In this document: positions 1-9,606 of the stretch, piece after piece
How the letters are laid out: each line of letters starts with the position of its first letter
Position numbering within the stretch: the stretch's first letter is position 1
Origin: Cotesia glomerata
Lineage: Eukaryota; Arthropoda; Insecta; Hymenoptera; Braconidae
Direction of reading: 5' to 3'
Assembly: GCF_020080835.1 (NCBI RefSeq)
Contig: NC_058162.1
Coordinates: 14,046,122 to 14,110,121, forward strand
DNA: 64,000 nt
The notes under the pieces: generated by a model
Told to the model about the DNA's origin: nothing
Seen by the model: only the letters and a program-made list of their open reading frames with translations
The model's database searches: none
Program-made: the position numbers and the translations under genes

Positions 1-103
1 AAATACGTTAAAATTGATAGTTAGATAGCATTGGTATTTCTTATGCATTTAAGTATTATAAAGATTTAACTCGATAAGAATGAAAAAGTTAATATTTACT
101 AAC

Positions 104-291
104 TAGGAAAAAATCATCATGCATAAAACATCATGTATGATCAGGCGTTAATTTCCTGCATGGCCAGACATGAATATTTGCTAGGCATGGGCTTGCATGA
201 TCATTTATGATCATATGTAACGAAGCATGATCATGCTCTCACATGCCTGGCAAGTATTCATAACAATCATGCATGGCCAAGGATGATCAAG
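104..291. repeat. Palindromic-word array (TGATCA / CATGC)
   Basis: This stretch is built from short, loosely spaced palindromic words such as GCATGATCATGC, TGATCA and GCATGGCC. It begins with CTAGGAAAAAATCATCATGC, which resembles the ends of the arrays near 62.7 and 63.6 kb. It looks like the subterminal part of a DNA transposon. The mirror copy is at 41834-42021. Confidence 0.6.
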
Positions 292-308
292 GAATTTTAT
301 CGCGACAA

Positions 309-720
309 AAAAGAATTAGGACGACAGTTGACCCTAAAAGCCATCCCTGCACTTTCCCGCTCATTTTGTACTTAAGCGCTCAAAATTACACGTTAGCCCT
401 TCGAGCTCAAAAATATGATTATTGTGTCATTTTGAGCTCTCCGAGCTCAAAACTCTACTAGCAGTTTAATAAAACATAATTTTCTGAATTTTCAAACCGC
501 AATAACTTTTGAATGAATGAACCGATTTTCACGCAGTTGGCAGCATTTGACGCAGTTTTTTAAGCCTCATAAAGAATCTTTGAGTATGAATTGATCGAAC
601 TAGGGATTTCGGAGTGATTCCGAAAAAACACTTTTTGAAGTTATACTTCTTTAGGCGCGTTATGAAAAAATGATGAGAATGAATTTTCATGATACGCGCG
701 CATCACCATCACACGGAAAT
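309..720 (+). repeat. GTTGACCC/GAGCTC repeat family, 5' end copy
   Basis: It starts with GTTGACCCTAAAAGCCATCC followed by a CCCGC motif, GAGCTC-rich words, and modules reading GCAATAACTTTTGAATG and GAACCGATTTTCACGC. The same ordered modules recur at 1803, 7648, 17888, 19483 and 21127-22490, in opposite orientation for the last three. It is a dispersed non-coding repeat with long subterminal regions. The mirror copy is near 41405-41820. Confidence 0.7.
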
Positions 721-1802
721 CTATATGTTGAAGTTGGTCAACATAGAATATTAAAAGTATATATTTTTTTAAATTCTAAAAAATGGTCAATTAAATATTT
801 TCGTTTTTATTTAACTTGATGATAAATTTTTTTTAATTAATATTTTTTCAAAAATAATAGTAATTTCATGAATTAAAATATTTGAACTAAAACATAAATT
901 TGTAGTACCGATATAATATTATATTTAGGTATCTTTTTATTGAGTTCATAATTTTTTATACAGACTTAATCATTTTGTTTATTAAATATAGTAATTCTAT
1001 CCATATTTTTTAAAATTCATATTTTAACGTTAAAAATTGTAACGTAAAAAAATCTCAACCAACAACCTTAGCTCTGTCGATACGTATAACATGGATAGCG
1101 AGTCAAAATTTTTTATCTGGATTGTCGCGGAGGTACTACCTTGATGCAAATAATTTATAAAGATGATTTTTATTAATAAGCAATCTTCGTATCATATGAC
1201 ATTGCAAGTGAAACGAATTCACTCAACAAAATATTTATTAACTTTTAATAAATATTTGTTACCTATTAATAAATATTTATTAACTATTAATAAATGTACC
1301 TTCCTTCCAAATAAATACTTATTAAATGTTAAAAAATATTTATTAAATTTTAATAAATTAAATAATTGTCTTCAAACAAATTAAATTTCTAAAAGTTAGA
1401 TAGTTAATAAATCCTTTTATCAGTTTACATATCATTACATATAATTTTATATAATCATATATAATCGTGGACATTAATTCAAGTATGTTTTTAAATTTAC
1501 TAGAAATTAGCCGTTTGGAAACTAACAACTTTTGAAACTGAAAATGACTCCGTTTATAAAATGAGTTGATCATTAAAAAAGAGAATACTAAATAATGATT
1601 AATAAAAATGATGCAAAATGTAAACTTGTAACAACCTTAAAATGTCATAAAATAAAATTCAACCAATCAAAAAAAATAATAACGTTAATAAACTCGATAG
1701 AAAAACGAGCGAATCTTAAAAGTTGACATTAATAGACTAATATATTATTAAAAATGGCTAAGTAAGAAAAGTTGTTAAAAAAAACTGAAATAAAAAATTA
1801 GA
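721..1802. other. AT-rich non-coding stretch with a TAAATATTTATTAA array
   Basis: I see no gene. At about 1220-1372 there are several imperfect repeats of TAAATATTTATTAA-like words. They make an apparent KYLL-repeat reading frame that is not a protein. The mirror array is at about 40750-40905. Confidence 0.6.
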
Positions 1803-2050
1803 AAAACGGTTGACCCTGAAGGCCATCCCTGCAACTTCCCGCTAATTCCATACCTAGGCGCTTAAAATTGCACTCATGCGATTTATGTGCTATTTTGAGC
1901 TCTCCGAACTCATAGAGATAGCTTTCCTATGCTTTTGAGCTCTTCGAGCACAAAAATCTTATCAAAGTTCGATGAAACACAATTTTTCTAATTTTCAAAC
2001 TGCTGTAACTTTTTGAAAAGTGCCATTCGGCAGCCGAAACGGAAGTAGAT
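1803..2050 (+). repeat. GTTGACCC/GAGCTC repeat family, second 5' end copy
   Basis: It has the same start as the copy at 309 (GGTTGACCCTGAAGGCCATC), then GAGCTC words and a tail ending near GCTGTAACTTTTTGAAAAG. The following 2051-2640 is AT-rich with a faint further module (CGTTCAAAAGTTATTTGAAG near 2441). The mirror copy is near 40080-40320. Confidence 0.65.
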
Positions 2051-2650
2051 TTCATTTTTTACTTATTAATTAAAATTACAATTAGATTTTAACGTACGAT
2101 TTTTTTTTATAATCATTAGACTCAAAGTTTACACAGTTATTATATAAAATTTATTATAATCAATAATTATATTCAGATAGTTTTTTTCTACTATTAAATT
2201 TACTTTCAAAACGTTTTTATCTCTCAGATTTTACTGTTAAATAAAAAAAAAGGGAAAGAATTATTGCACTTCAATACTTTTCAATCAGTTTTATATAGAC
2301 AAAACGACTGCAAGAGTAAAATTTCTTAAAAATGATCCTAAGATGGATATTTTTTTGCTTTAGAAATAAATGATGCACATAAATTGAAGCTTAATTTCTC
2401 AGCTTTCAGATGCATTTTACAGAAATCGAATATCTCGACTCGTTCAAAAGTTATTTGAAGGAAAAGTAGTGAAAGTATCAAATTTTCAAAATTTCAAAAT
2501 TTTGAAGTGGTGTAATTTCTAAACTATGTGACCGATTAAGCTCATATTTGAACTTGACCTTCCTAATAGTCGATAGAATAAGTATGTTGAGTTTCATTAA
2601 GATCCTTTAAGAATTGTTGACGCTATCGTCGTGACAAGCCGCGTTATATC

Positions 2651-2692
<42 letters not shown>
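2651..2692. repeat. (TA)n microsatellite
   Basis: An uninterrupted TA dinucleotide run. The mirror run is at about 39437-39475 and has a slightly different length, as expected of a fast-changing microsatellite in two copies. Confidence 0.95.
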
Positions 2693-2695
<3 letters not shown>

Positions 2696-2756
2696 TTTGA
2701 GCCATATGTATTTTCAACTCAGATTGTCGAGTTAGGTCGAAATATAGTAAAATTTA

Positions 2757-3275
2757 CGGAAAATTACGTCATGAGGACAAATACAATAGTTAGATTTTTA
2801 TGAAATCTACTAATAATAAATCAACTGATTTTCATGCGGTAGGTGGCGCGGTAGGTGCGGTAGGTGGCGATCGATGTAATTTTTTGAGCTCTATAAATGA
2901 TTCTGAACAAAAAAATTGATCTGATGAAAAATTCCGGAGTTATTAGAAAAAAACACTTTTTTCGATTTATTTCGACAACGATATCTCACGAACCCATCAA
3001 CCGATTCTGACGTTTTTGGTGGCGATCGATGGGGGTTTTCAAGGTTAACTTAAGAGCTGATTAGTTTTTGAAGTTGATCGGTTCAGCCAATTCGGAGATA
3101 TTTGTAAAAAATGAAAAAAAAAACAACTTTTTTTGTCACTTTTTTTGCAATTTCTCGAAATCTACTGTTCCAAATCGGTTCCAACTTACAGGAATTCTAA
3201 GTTTGGCGAAGCCATTTCGAATGACACCTATCGCGATGAAATCGGTCAAGCCGTTCAAAAGCTACGAGAGGTTTA

Positions 3276-3312
<37 letters not shown>

Positions 3313-3370
3313 CATCGTGAAAATAGTCACGAAAGCTTCCTATCCCTTAGAGGAAAGAACAATCGGCCCG
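2757..3370 (+). repeat. Dispersed-repeat modules with (CA)n
   Basis: It contains successive modules of the same family (ACCGATTCTGACG, CTTAAGAGCTGATTAG, GAAGTTGATCGGTTCAGCC), then a CA microsatellite at about 3273-3311. Reading frames with His-Thr repeats here are microsatellite artefacts. The right-arm copy (38790-39370) has a longer GT run. Confidence 0.7.
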
Positions 3371-3655
3371 AGCTTGGCCAAGGCTTGGCGCAATGCTCAT
3401 TAACTCTGGGGCAAGCTTGAAATCCAAGCTTGGCCCAAGTCCGTCTAAGCATACAAATGATAACTTCCTGCCAAGACTGAATATCAGTACTGTGCCGAGA
3501 CTGAAAATAAGTATTGCGCCAAGACTGAAAATAAGTATTGTGCCAAGACTGAATTTTAGTATTGGGTCAATACCGATTTTCGAATCTGACCCATGCCTGG
3601 TTACCAGAACTGGGCCACAGTTACTATTCAAGTCTGGCCCATGCCATTTGATAAA
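3371..3655. repeat. Short tandem array (CCAAGACTGAAAATAAG type)
   Basis: At 3460-3570 a unit of about 30 bp (CCAAGACTGAAAATAAGTAT) repeats about four times. The flanks contain palindromic words such as CCAAGCTTGG and CTGGTTACCAG. The mirror copy is at about 38470-38755. The short frames on both strands follow the repeat period and are not genes. Confidence 0.75.
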
Positions 3656-3699
3656 AAGTGATAAAAAAAAATTTTTTATTTGTAATTTTTTTTTATTTT

Positions 3700-3870
3700 A
3701 ATTTCTATGCAAGGCTAACGCAAGTTTAGTCCCTTTGACTCTTTATTTTGACCTAACTTTTATAAATTATGAAATTAAAGTGAAAATTGCATTTGCCCTA
3801 ACCGAGATTCGAACCAGAGCCGCGCGCTTACTAGACCGATAACTAACCCCTACGCCGTACGACCGATAAG
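3700..3870 (-). repeat. tRNA-headed repeat (SINE-like), copy 1
   Basis: On the minus strand a tRNA-like head (about 3870-3796) has a B-box-like GTTCGAATC. It is followed by a body also present at 22500-22670. Homology to the second copy continues on the other side of the head, at 4341-4715 versus 22676-23050, interrupted here by the insertion at 3880-4330. The cloverleaf is too degraded for a functional tRNA. The mirror copy is at 38252-38425. Confidence 0.6.
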
Positions 3871-3879
3871 TTGTTCTAC

Positions 3880-4330
3880 GGTGCCACGACTAAATAACCG
3901 CGACCAAATAACCGCACGACATAATAACCGCAGTGCTATGTCAGCGTCATAATGTCTGCGACAAATTTGGGACTTGGGTAAATAAAGGATAAGGGAAAGG
4001 GGAGGACCTTATTTTACTCAGTAGGAATCTCTTTAGTGACTGAAAAATATAATTCGGACAGCCCAGACCGGGAATCGAACCCGGATCGTTCGGTTACGCA
4101 CCAAAGGCTCTACCAGTTAAGCTATCCCGAGACCTTGTCCGTAATTTACTATTCAGTCACATATTATCAACCTGACATGAGTAAACACCACCGTTCATCT
4201 TACGGTAATAACAAATATTAATTAGTAGTTAAATTTGTCGTGTCGATAAGTCGGAAACCTAGTTGCGGATATTCTGTCGTAGGTTATTTTGTCGCGGTTA
4301 TTCTGTCCGCGGTTATTTTGTTACGGCACC
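3880..4330. mobile_element. 451-bp MITE with 8-10 bp target duplication
   Basis: The element begins GGTGCCACGACTAAATAACC and ends in a near inverted complement, TTATTTTGTTACGGCACC. It is flanked on both sides by GTTGTTCTAC (3870-3879 and 4331-4340). The related repeat at 22650-22690 lacks the insertion and serves as an empty site. ATAACCGC words recur inside both ends. The target length fits an hAT- or MULE-like element, and the superfamily is not settled. The right-arm copy is at 37789-38239. Confidence 0.8.
4060..4132 (-). tRNA. tRNA-like sequence, possible Thr (CGT), degraded
   Basis: On the minus strand a D arm (GCTT/GAGC), an anticodon stem (TTTGG/CCGAA) and a strong T arm (CCGGG TTCGATT CCCGG) are visible. 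The seven-base anticodon loop TGCGTAA would place CGT as anticodon, but position 33 is G rather than T. The acceptor stem pairs poorly, and the sequence lies inside a MITE. A mobilised tRNA pseudogene is more likely than a working gene. The mirror copy is at 37987-38058. Confidence 0.4.
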
Positions 4331-4714
4331 GTTGTTCTACATCTCATCATTCATATAAGCTAACTCTATATGCTGACAATGTGACGGTTTATTATTTTCA
4401 CAATTTATGTTATTTAATATTGTGTTTTGATGAAAATAAACGATTTTTCACAAATGTTTATTAATTTAAAAATACAAAAGTCAAGTCTTTATATTACTTT
4501 AGTATTTATACATCGTTCTGTATACTTTTAATATTTTGTTATAAATTTTAATGTTTAAAATTATCAATACTAAAAACTCCATTGTAAATTAATATATTTT
4601 AATTTTTTTGAGACCATATCAATCTTGACGATATGTAATTGTTTTTGTTAAATAATAAATTTTCAATTTAAGCATTTGCTAACAAATATTCATTAAACAA
4701 TAAATATCTACATT

Positions 4715-5250
4715 AGATTTAGATTTAGATTTTGTTTATTTAATGCCAAGGCACAGGCCAAATCGCAATTTCAATTACATACTAAATACAGTTTTTACAA
4801 GAGAGCAATTTCTGTGAGTACATAATATAATATAATATTGCACAATAATTAATTTAATTAATTTATTTATATGTAAACAAGGTAAAAAAGAAAATCATAT
4901 TAAACTTGAAACTTAATATATGAAAATAATAATTTTAAAATATAGAATTTTAATGTCATCAGATTCGATGATAACTCAGCATAATAATTTTGCGAATTGC
5001 AATTACTTAATCCTTATTTTAATCTTTAATTTTCAATGAATTAATTTAATTTGTTATTTATTAGAATTTGTTTTAATTATCAAGATTTAATAAGTAATTA
5101 AATACTTCTTTTTCGAAGACTTGTAAGCTACTCTAATTTACAATTTCGTGTGGGAGTTCTTCCCAAAGCTTTATTATACAGTTACCAAAAAAGATTTCTC
5201 TGAGTAGCTTGTAGTAAAAAGAGGTAGTTTGAAGGAGGTATGCTCATGAA
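4715..5250 (-). pseudogene. 3' end of a decayed non-LTR retrotransposon
   Basis: On the minus strand a broken frame reads roughly KLWEELPHEIVN, a stop, then SSLQVFEKEVFNYLLN. This resembles the C-terminal tail of LINE reverse-transcriptase ORFs (jockey/CR1-like). It is followed by a 3' untranslated tail and a simple-repeat end of AAATCT units (4715-4735). Several stops show it is long dead. Family assignment rests on eye recognition only. The mirror copy is at 36880-37410 on plus. Confidence 0.5.
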
Positions 5251-5535
5251 GCCTTGTTAATTAAATATTGGTTAACTCTTGAATCAAGGCTGGCAAACCA
5301 AGACTCGTTACAGAGGCATTGGCTGGGTCTTGGTCCAAGAGTAGTAAACCAAGGCTTGTCAGTTGAATATTGGCTGGGTCTTGGTCCAAGACTGGCAAAC
5401 CAAGGCTCGTTACATAGACATTGGCTGGGTCTTGGTCCAAAACTGGCAAACCAAGGCTTGTCAGTTGAGTAGTGGTCCAGTCGTGGGCCAGTATTGTTCG
5501 GCCGAGTCTGGGCAACCCAGTATTGTGCCAAGACA
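5251..5535. repeat. Tandem array with GGTCTTGGTCCAAG words
   Basis: A unit of about 57 bp containing GGCTGGGTCTTGGTCCAAGA and AACCAAGGCTCGTTA repeats about four times. All frames stay open because of the repeat structure, which explains overlapping reading frames on both strands. I reject them as genes. The mirror copy is at 36583-36880. Confidence 0.8.
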
Positions 5536-5536
5536 G

Positions 5537-6424
5537 CCCGTGAAAAAATTTTCTGATCAGACTATATCAGGCCTGATATAAACCGTCCATATCAGGCCTG
5601 ATATGGAAATTGGCCATATCAGACTATATATGCCTTGATATAAGTATATCAGACTATATACCCGCCCGGGTAAAAAAAATTATATATAATGATATTATAT
5701 AATTATTTATGAAAAATAATTATATAGAATTAAGTATCATTAAAAATAATTAGTTCCATAGAAAAAAAAAACGGCGTGTGTGGGACTCGAACCGTGGACC
5801 TGAGCTTGAAAGACTAATTCACTACCCGTCTACCTAAGAGACTTAATTGAAGTGCATAGTTTGTTGTAACTACAAGTAATGCAAATCGCATACATAATCG
5901 GTTCGTAGTGAACAAAATTTTTCATCTAATTTATTAATTATTAATTATCAATATATAAGTAACAATGATATTTGTCTATAGATTTATAAAATTCTCTACA
6001 TATACATGAAATCGCAAAAATGATTCTACGATATTGTTAAGATAATTCGTTGCTTTAGAATTTATAATTCCTTTAAAATTAAAAAAATGACAGAGGTAGA
6101 ATCAGAATTAAAAGTTAAAATTTTGATGGAATTATTTTTGTTTAGTACATGGAACTATATATTGCTGGAGAGCCCGCCTAACAATTTATGAACTTGACAA
6201 AACTAATAATTTATGTGAAATTAAATTTTTTTTAAGTTCCTATTATTTCATTCGCAAAATACTGTTTATTAAAAGATTGTTAATCATTGGAGTAACATAC
6301 TCTTGGATAAAAAAAGAGAATGTTTTATAGTAATCACAAAATACCCACCTGAGTAAAAAAAATTATATAGAATTCTGTATGATTCATATATGTATGAATA
6401 TTATATATTAGTTAATATTAGTTA

Positions 6425-6455
<31 letters not shown>

Positions 6456-6916
6456 AAAATCATAAATATATATGAATTACATATAGATTTTAATTCTGGT
6501 ATGCTTTTATATGAGTATATAACTAAGATATAACTAGATAAGACTATTTATGTACTGATAAGGGTATATCCGACTATATGAAGCCTTATCAAGCCATATC
6601 AACTCTGATTAGGGATTTTTTTTTCAAGTTTATCAAAGTATATATAACTTTATAAGGTTATATCAGGCCATATCAGGACCTATTAAGAAATAATATAAAA
6701 TTATATATGAGCTTATCAAGCTATATCAAGTCTGATATAGGCATATCAAATTGATAAGGCTTGATATGGCCTGATAAGGCCAATTTCCATATCAGGCCAT
6801 ATCAAAAATTAAATAAGGACATATCAGGTCATATCAGGCCAGATATGAATACATCAAAAATTCTTATATGGCCTTATCAACTCATATCAAGCCTGATCAG
6901 AATATTTTTTCACGGG
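5537..6916. mobile_element. 1.38-kb element with CCCGTG ends and ATATCAGG arrays
   Basis: The left end CCCGTGAAAAAATTTTCTGA and the right end CAGAATATTTTTTCACGGG form inverted repeats of about 23 bp. Long subterminal stretches (5560-5660 and 6480-6900) are packed with TATCAGGCCTGATAT-type palindromic words. The centre is AT-rich, with an (ATT)n run at 6426-6455 and a tRNA-like sequence. No coding sequence is seen. It is a non-autonomous DNA transposon. The right-arm copy is at 35188-36580. Confidence 0.7.
5772..5842 (-). other. tRNA-like B-box sequence
   Basis: The minus strand contains a GGTTCGAGTCC box and a plausible A-box-like region, but the T stem and acceptor stem do not pair well. 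It may be a tRNA pseudogene carried by the surrounding element. The right-arm copy is near 36265-36336. Confidence 0.35.
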
Positions 6917-7555
6917 AAGCCCCGTTGTATATAATTTTTTTCCTACAACGGCAGGACCTCGAAACGTCGAGATCCGATGAAAACTCGATTTTCGAAAAAC
7001 GGGTTAAAACCAATAACTTCCCGATTTTTGAAAATTTTCAATTTCCTTTGCGGGAAGTTAAAAACAATCAAATGCATATTTTATTGACATTAGAATAAAA
7101 ATAATTTTTAAATAAATTATTTACGTAATGTTGACGTTTGTTAAAATTAGTGCATCGTGAATTTGGGTAGGGGGCATCTCTGCATAGAATTTCTCTACAT
7201 TTTATAATCCCTCAGGAGATATCTTTATTTTAAAAAACTCTCAGTACAAACTCAACAATGAAAACAAATCTATTTAAAAAATAGTCTATATTTAATTAAG
7301 TCTTACTAGTATACGTTGCGCGCGCAAGCGCGCGTGTGAATGTTGGTATGGAATTATCTATATTTTCATGCTTATGATATATTTGACCAATCACATTACG
7401 AATAAAATGTCTTCATCAATGTATATTTTCATATTTTTCATCTAAATTATAAGAGTGGATTTGTATCTCAAATGAAGTTTCTTTTTTTTATTCATTAAGA
7501 AGTGAAAATTTAACTTCTTGTTAAGAAGATAAGAAATTTTCAAAAATTGGTAATC
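6917..7555 (-). other. Non-coding stretch with a possible Helitron 3' end
   Basis: At 7318-7333 a GCGCGC hairpin lies about ten bases before CTAG (7306-7309) on the minus strand, the arrangement of a Helitron 3' terminus. I could not find a matching TC start. Around 6955-7050 there are words shared with the 19.5-kb and 20.9-kb repeats (TCGATTTTCGAAAAACGGG). No gene is seen. The mirror hairpin is near 34768. Confidence 0.35.
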
Positions 7556-7647
7556 GGTAGCCTGCACCGAAAAAATCGGTAGACTCTACCGAAAATAAAT
7601 GGTAGCTGCTACCGATTTTTTTCGGTAGCAGCTACCGATTATTTTTT
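7556..7647. repeat. GGTAGCAGCTACC palindromic-word cluster
   Basis: Several copies of TCGGTAGCAGCTACCGA and shorter relatives, separated by short A/T runs, end against the next GTTGACCC repeat end. The mirror copy is at about 34452-34550. Confidence 0.75.
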
Positions 7648-8330
7648 TCCGTGCGGTTGACCCTGAAGGCCATCCCTGCAACTTCCCGCCAATTCTATAC
7701 CTAAACGCTTGAAATTGCACTTATGACGTTTTAGAGCTCTTGGAGCTCATAAATACAATTTGAGTATTATTTTGAGCTCTCCGTGCTCAAAAAAATAGCT
7801 TTTGTATGCTTTTGAGCTCTTCGAGCTGAATAGTTTGATAGAAGTTTGATAAAACACTACTTTTTTAATTTTCAAATCGCAATAACTTTTGAATGGATGA
7901 ACCGATTTTCACGCGGTTGGTGGCATTGGACGCAGTTTTTCAAGTTTTAAAAAAAATCTTTGAGTTTATATTGACAGAGTGGAAGAATTCGGAGTAATTC
8001 CGAAAAAATGCTTTTTTCGATTTTCTTTCGTCAACGATAACTCACGAACGAATTAACCGATTTCGACCGGACTGGCGGCGATCGACGTGGTTTTTTGATG
8101 TTAAGAGCTGAGCAGTTTTTGACATTGATCGGTAAAGCCATTTAAAAGTTATTTCACAAAAACCACTTTTGAAAAGATTTTTTTTTGTAGTTTTTATTGG
8201 GATTTCTCAAAATCTACCGGTCCGAATCGGTCCAAAGTGTATTGGAAATCTAAGTTTTGATGATTTTTTGATTGAAATTTTGGTTTTTAAATGTACTTGT
8301 TAGAAAAAAAAAATGAAAATAATAATTCGC
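7648..8330 (+). repeat. GTTGACCC/GAGCTC repeat family, third 5' end copy
   Basis: GGTTGACCCTGAAGGCCATC starts the copy. GAGCTC words and the modules CGCAATAACTTTTGAATGG, ATGAACCGATTTTCACGCGG and ACGATAACTCACGAACG follow. It probably pairs with the reversed end at 17888-17945. The mirror copy is at 33850-34450. Confidence 0.7.
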
Positions 8331-8699
8331 ATTCATATTCAGCGTTTTTTTTTAAATTTTCGAAAAAAACGAAAATTTCGAGATTGACATTTTTGATTTT
8401 TTTTTTTTTTTTTTTAAACCAGTATTTTCTGCGAATTTCCTGAAATTTTCATAGTCGTATTTTTTTTTCTATTTTTTTTTAGAAATGAACAAAAAATTTG
8501 TTTTTAAATGTTTGTTTTTTGTTATACCACCCTGAAAATGTTTTAGCAGATTTTGAAAACTTTAAAATCTGAGAAAAAAAATAAAAACAAAAATTAAAAG
8601 TGTTAATCATCGATAACATTTGATTAATTTTCAATAAAGTTAGATAAAAAATTAAAAGAATTATTAAATTATTTTTTCGTATTTTATTATTTGCGCTTA
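8331..8699. other. AT-rich non-coding stretch
   Basis: It has long T runs (8395-8415, 8460-8480) and no coding signal. It leads into the CACTG element at 8700. Confidence 0.5.
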
Positions 8700-9606
8700 C
8701 ACTGATAGAAAATTTATGTTGACTCAAGAGATATTTTCTTGATCTAAGAATTTATTTTGGAAGACAAATGATGATTTTGCTTTAAAAATTTCTTGTCTTG
8801 ATTTAGATTTTCTTGGCTTAAGAGCTATATTATCTTCAATCGATACATTTAAATTTTTCAATTAAAATAACATTATCGTTTAAAAAACTTAAAATAATTC
8901 ATCAAAGTATATTTCAAAAACTAAATAGTCTTTAATTGTTATACCAAATAAAAATTATTTCTTGGAAATAAGTAAATTAATTAATGACTCAAAAAAAAAA
9001 AGCCATTCTTAACACAAGTCGGTAACATCTTGAATCAATGTTATCGCCTATCTTGAACCAAGAGACAAAAATTCTTGAAAGAAATATATCTATATCTACC
9101 CTGATAGCCAAGTTGGGCGCAACTTGTCGACAACCGGAACCTCCAACTTTCCCGAAATCTACTGCCGCAAGGTGGCGACAAAAAGACGACAACAGTTGTA
9201 AAGAAATAGTTGGCGTCTTCTTGTCGCCAACTTTCGAGTAACTATTTCGCTCATGAAAAAGTCGATGGTTACGTTCTTTTTTACTACCCGAGAAGATAAC
9301 TTATCTACAAATAATTCTGATAATATGGAATTTCGACTTATCAATTAAATTCTTAAATGCTCGTACCGCTAGATGGCGCAATCATCAATCTGTAGCAATT
9401 AATTTTTCTATATATTTTTATAAAATGACTAATAAATTAATGACTAATTAATTACAAGGTTTGAAAATTCAAAATTTATTTTTTTTGGCTCGTGATATTA
9501 GATGTTTCACATTAATATCACTTATAGTGATAAGTAGTATTTTTAATTACACCAATAGTTTTAATAAATATAAAATAAAAAAATAAAAGACAGAAAAAAG
9601 TAGATT

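Noticed and set aside
1163..1384. 73-aa KYLL-repeat frame
   Set aside because: It is a translation of an AT-rich short tandem array, mirrored in the right arm.
3068..3420. Plus-strand frames with His-Thr repeats (and relatives at 19599-19897, 30872-31094 and 38697-39062)
   Set aside because: They are translations of CA/GT microsatellites within non-coding repeats; several overlapping frames are open at once.
4060..4132. Functional threonine tRNA gene
   Set aside because: The acceptor stem is poorly paired, base 33 is not T, and it lies inside a MITE. Kept only as a tRNA-like sequence.
5244..5581. Overlapping open frames on both strands (and the mirror at 36536-36873)
   Set aside because: They come from a tandem array of about 57 bp whose period keeps all frames open. 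There is no protein signal.
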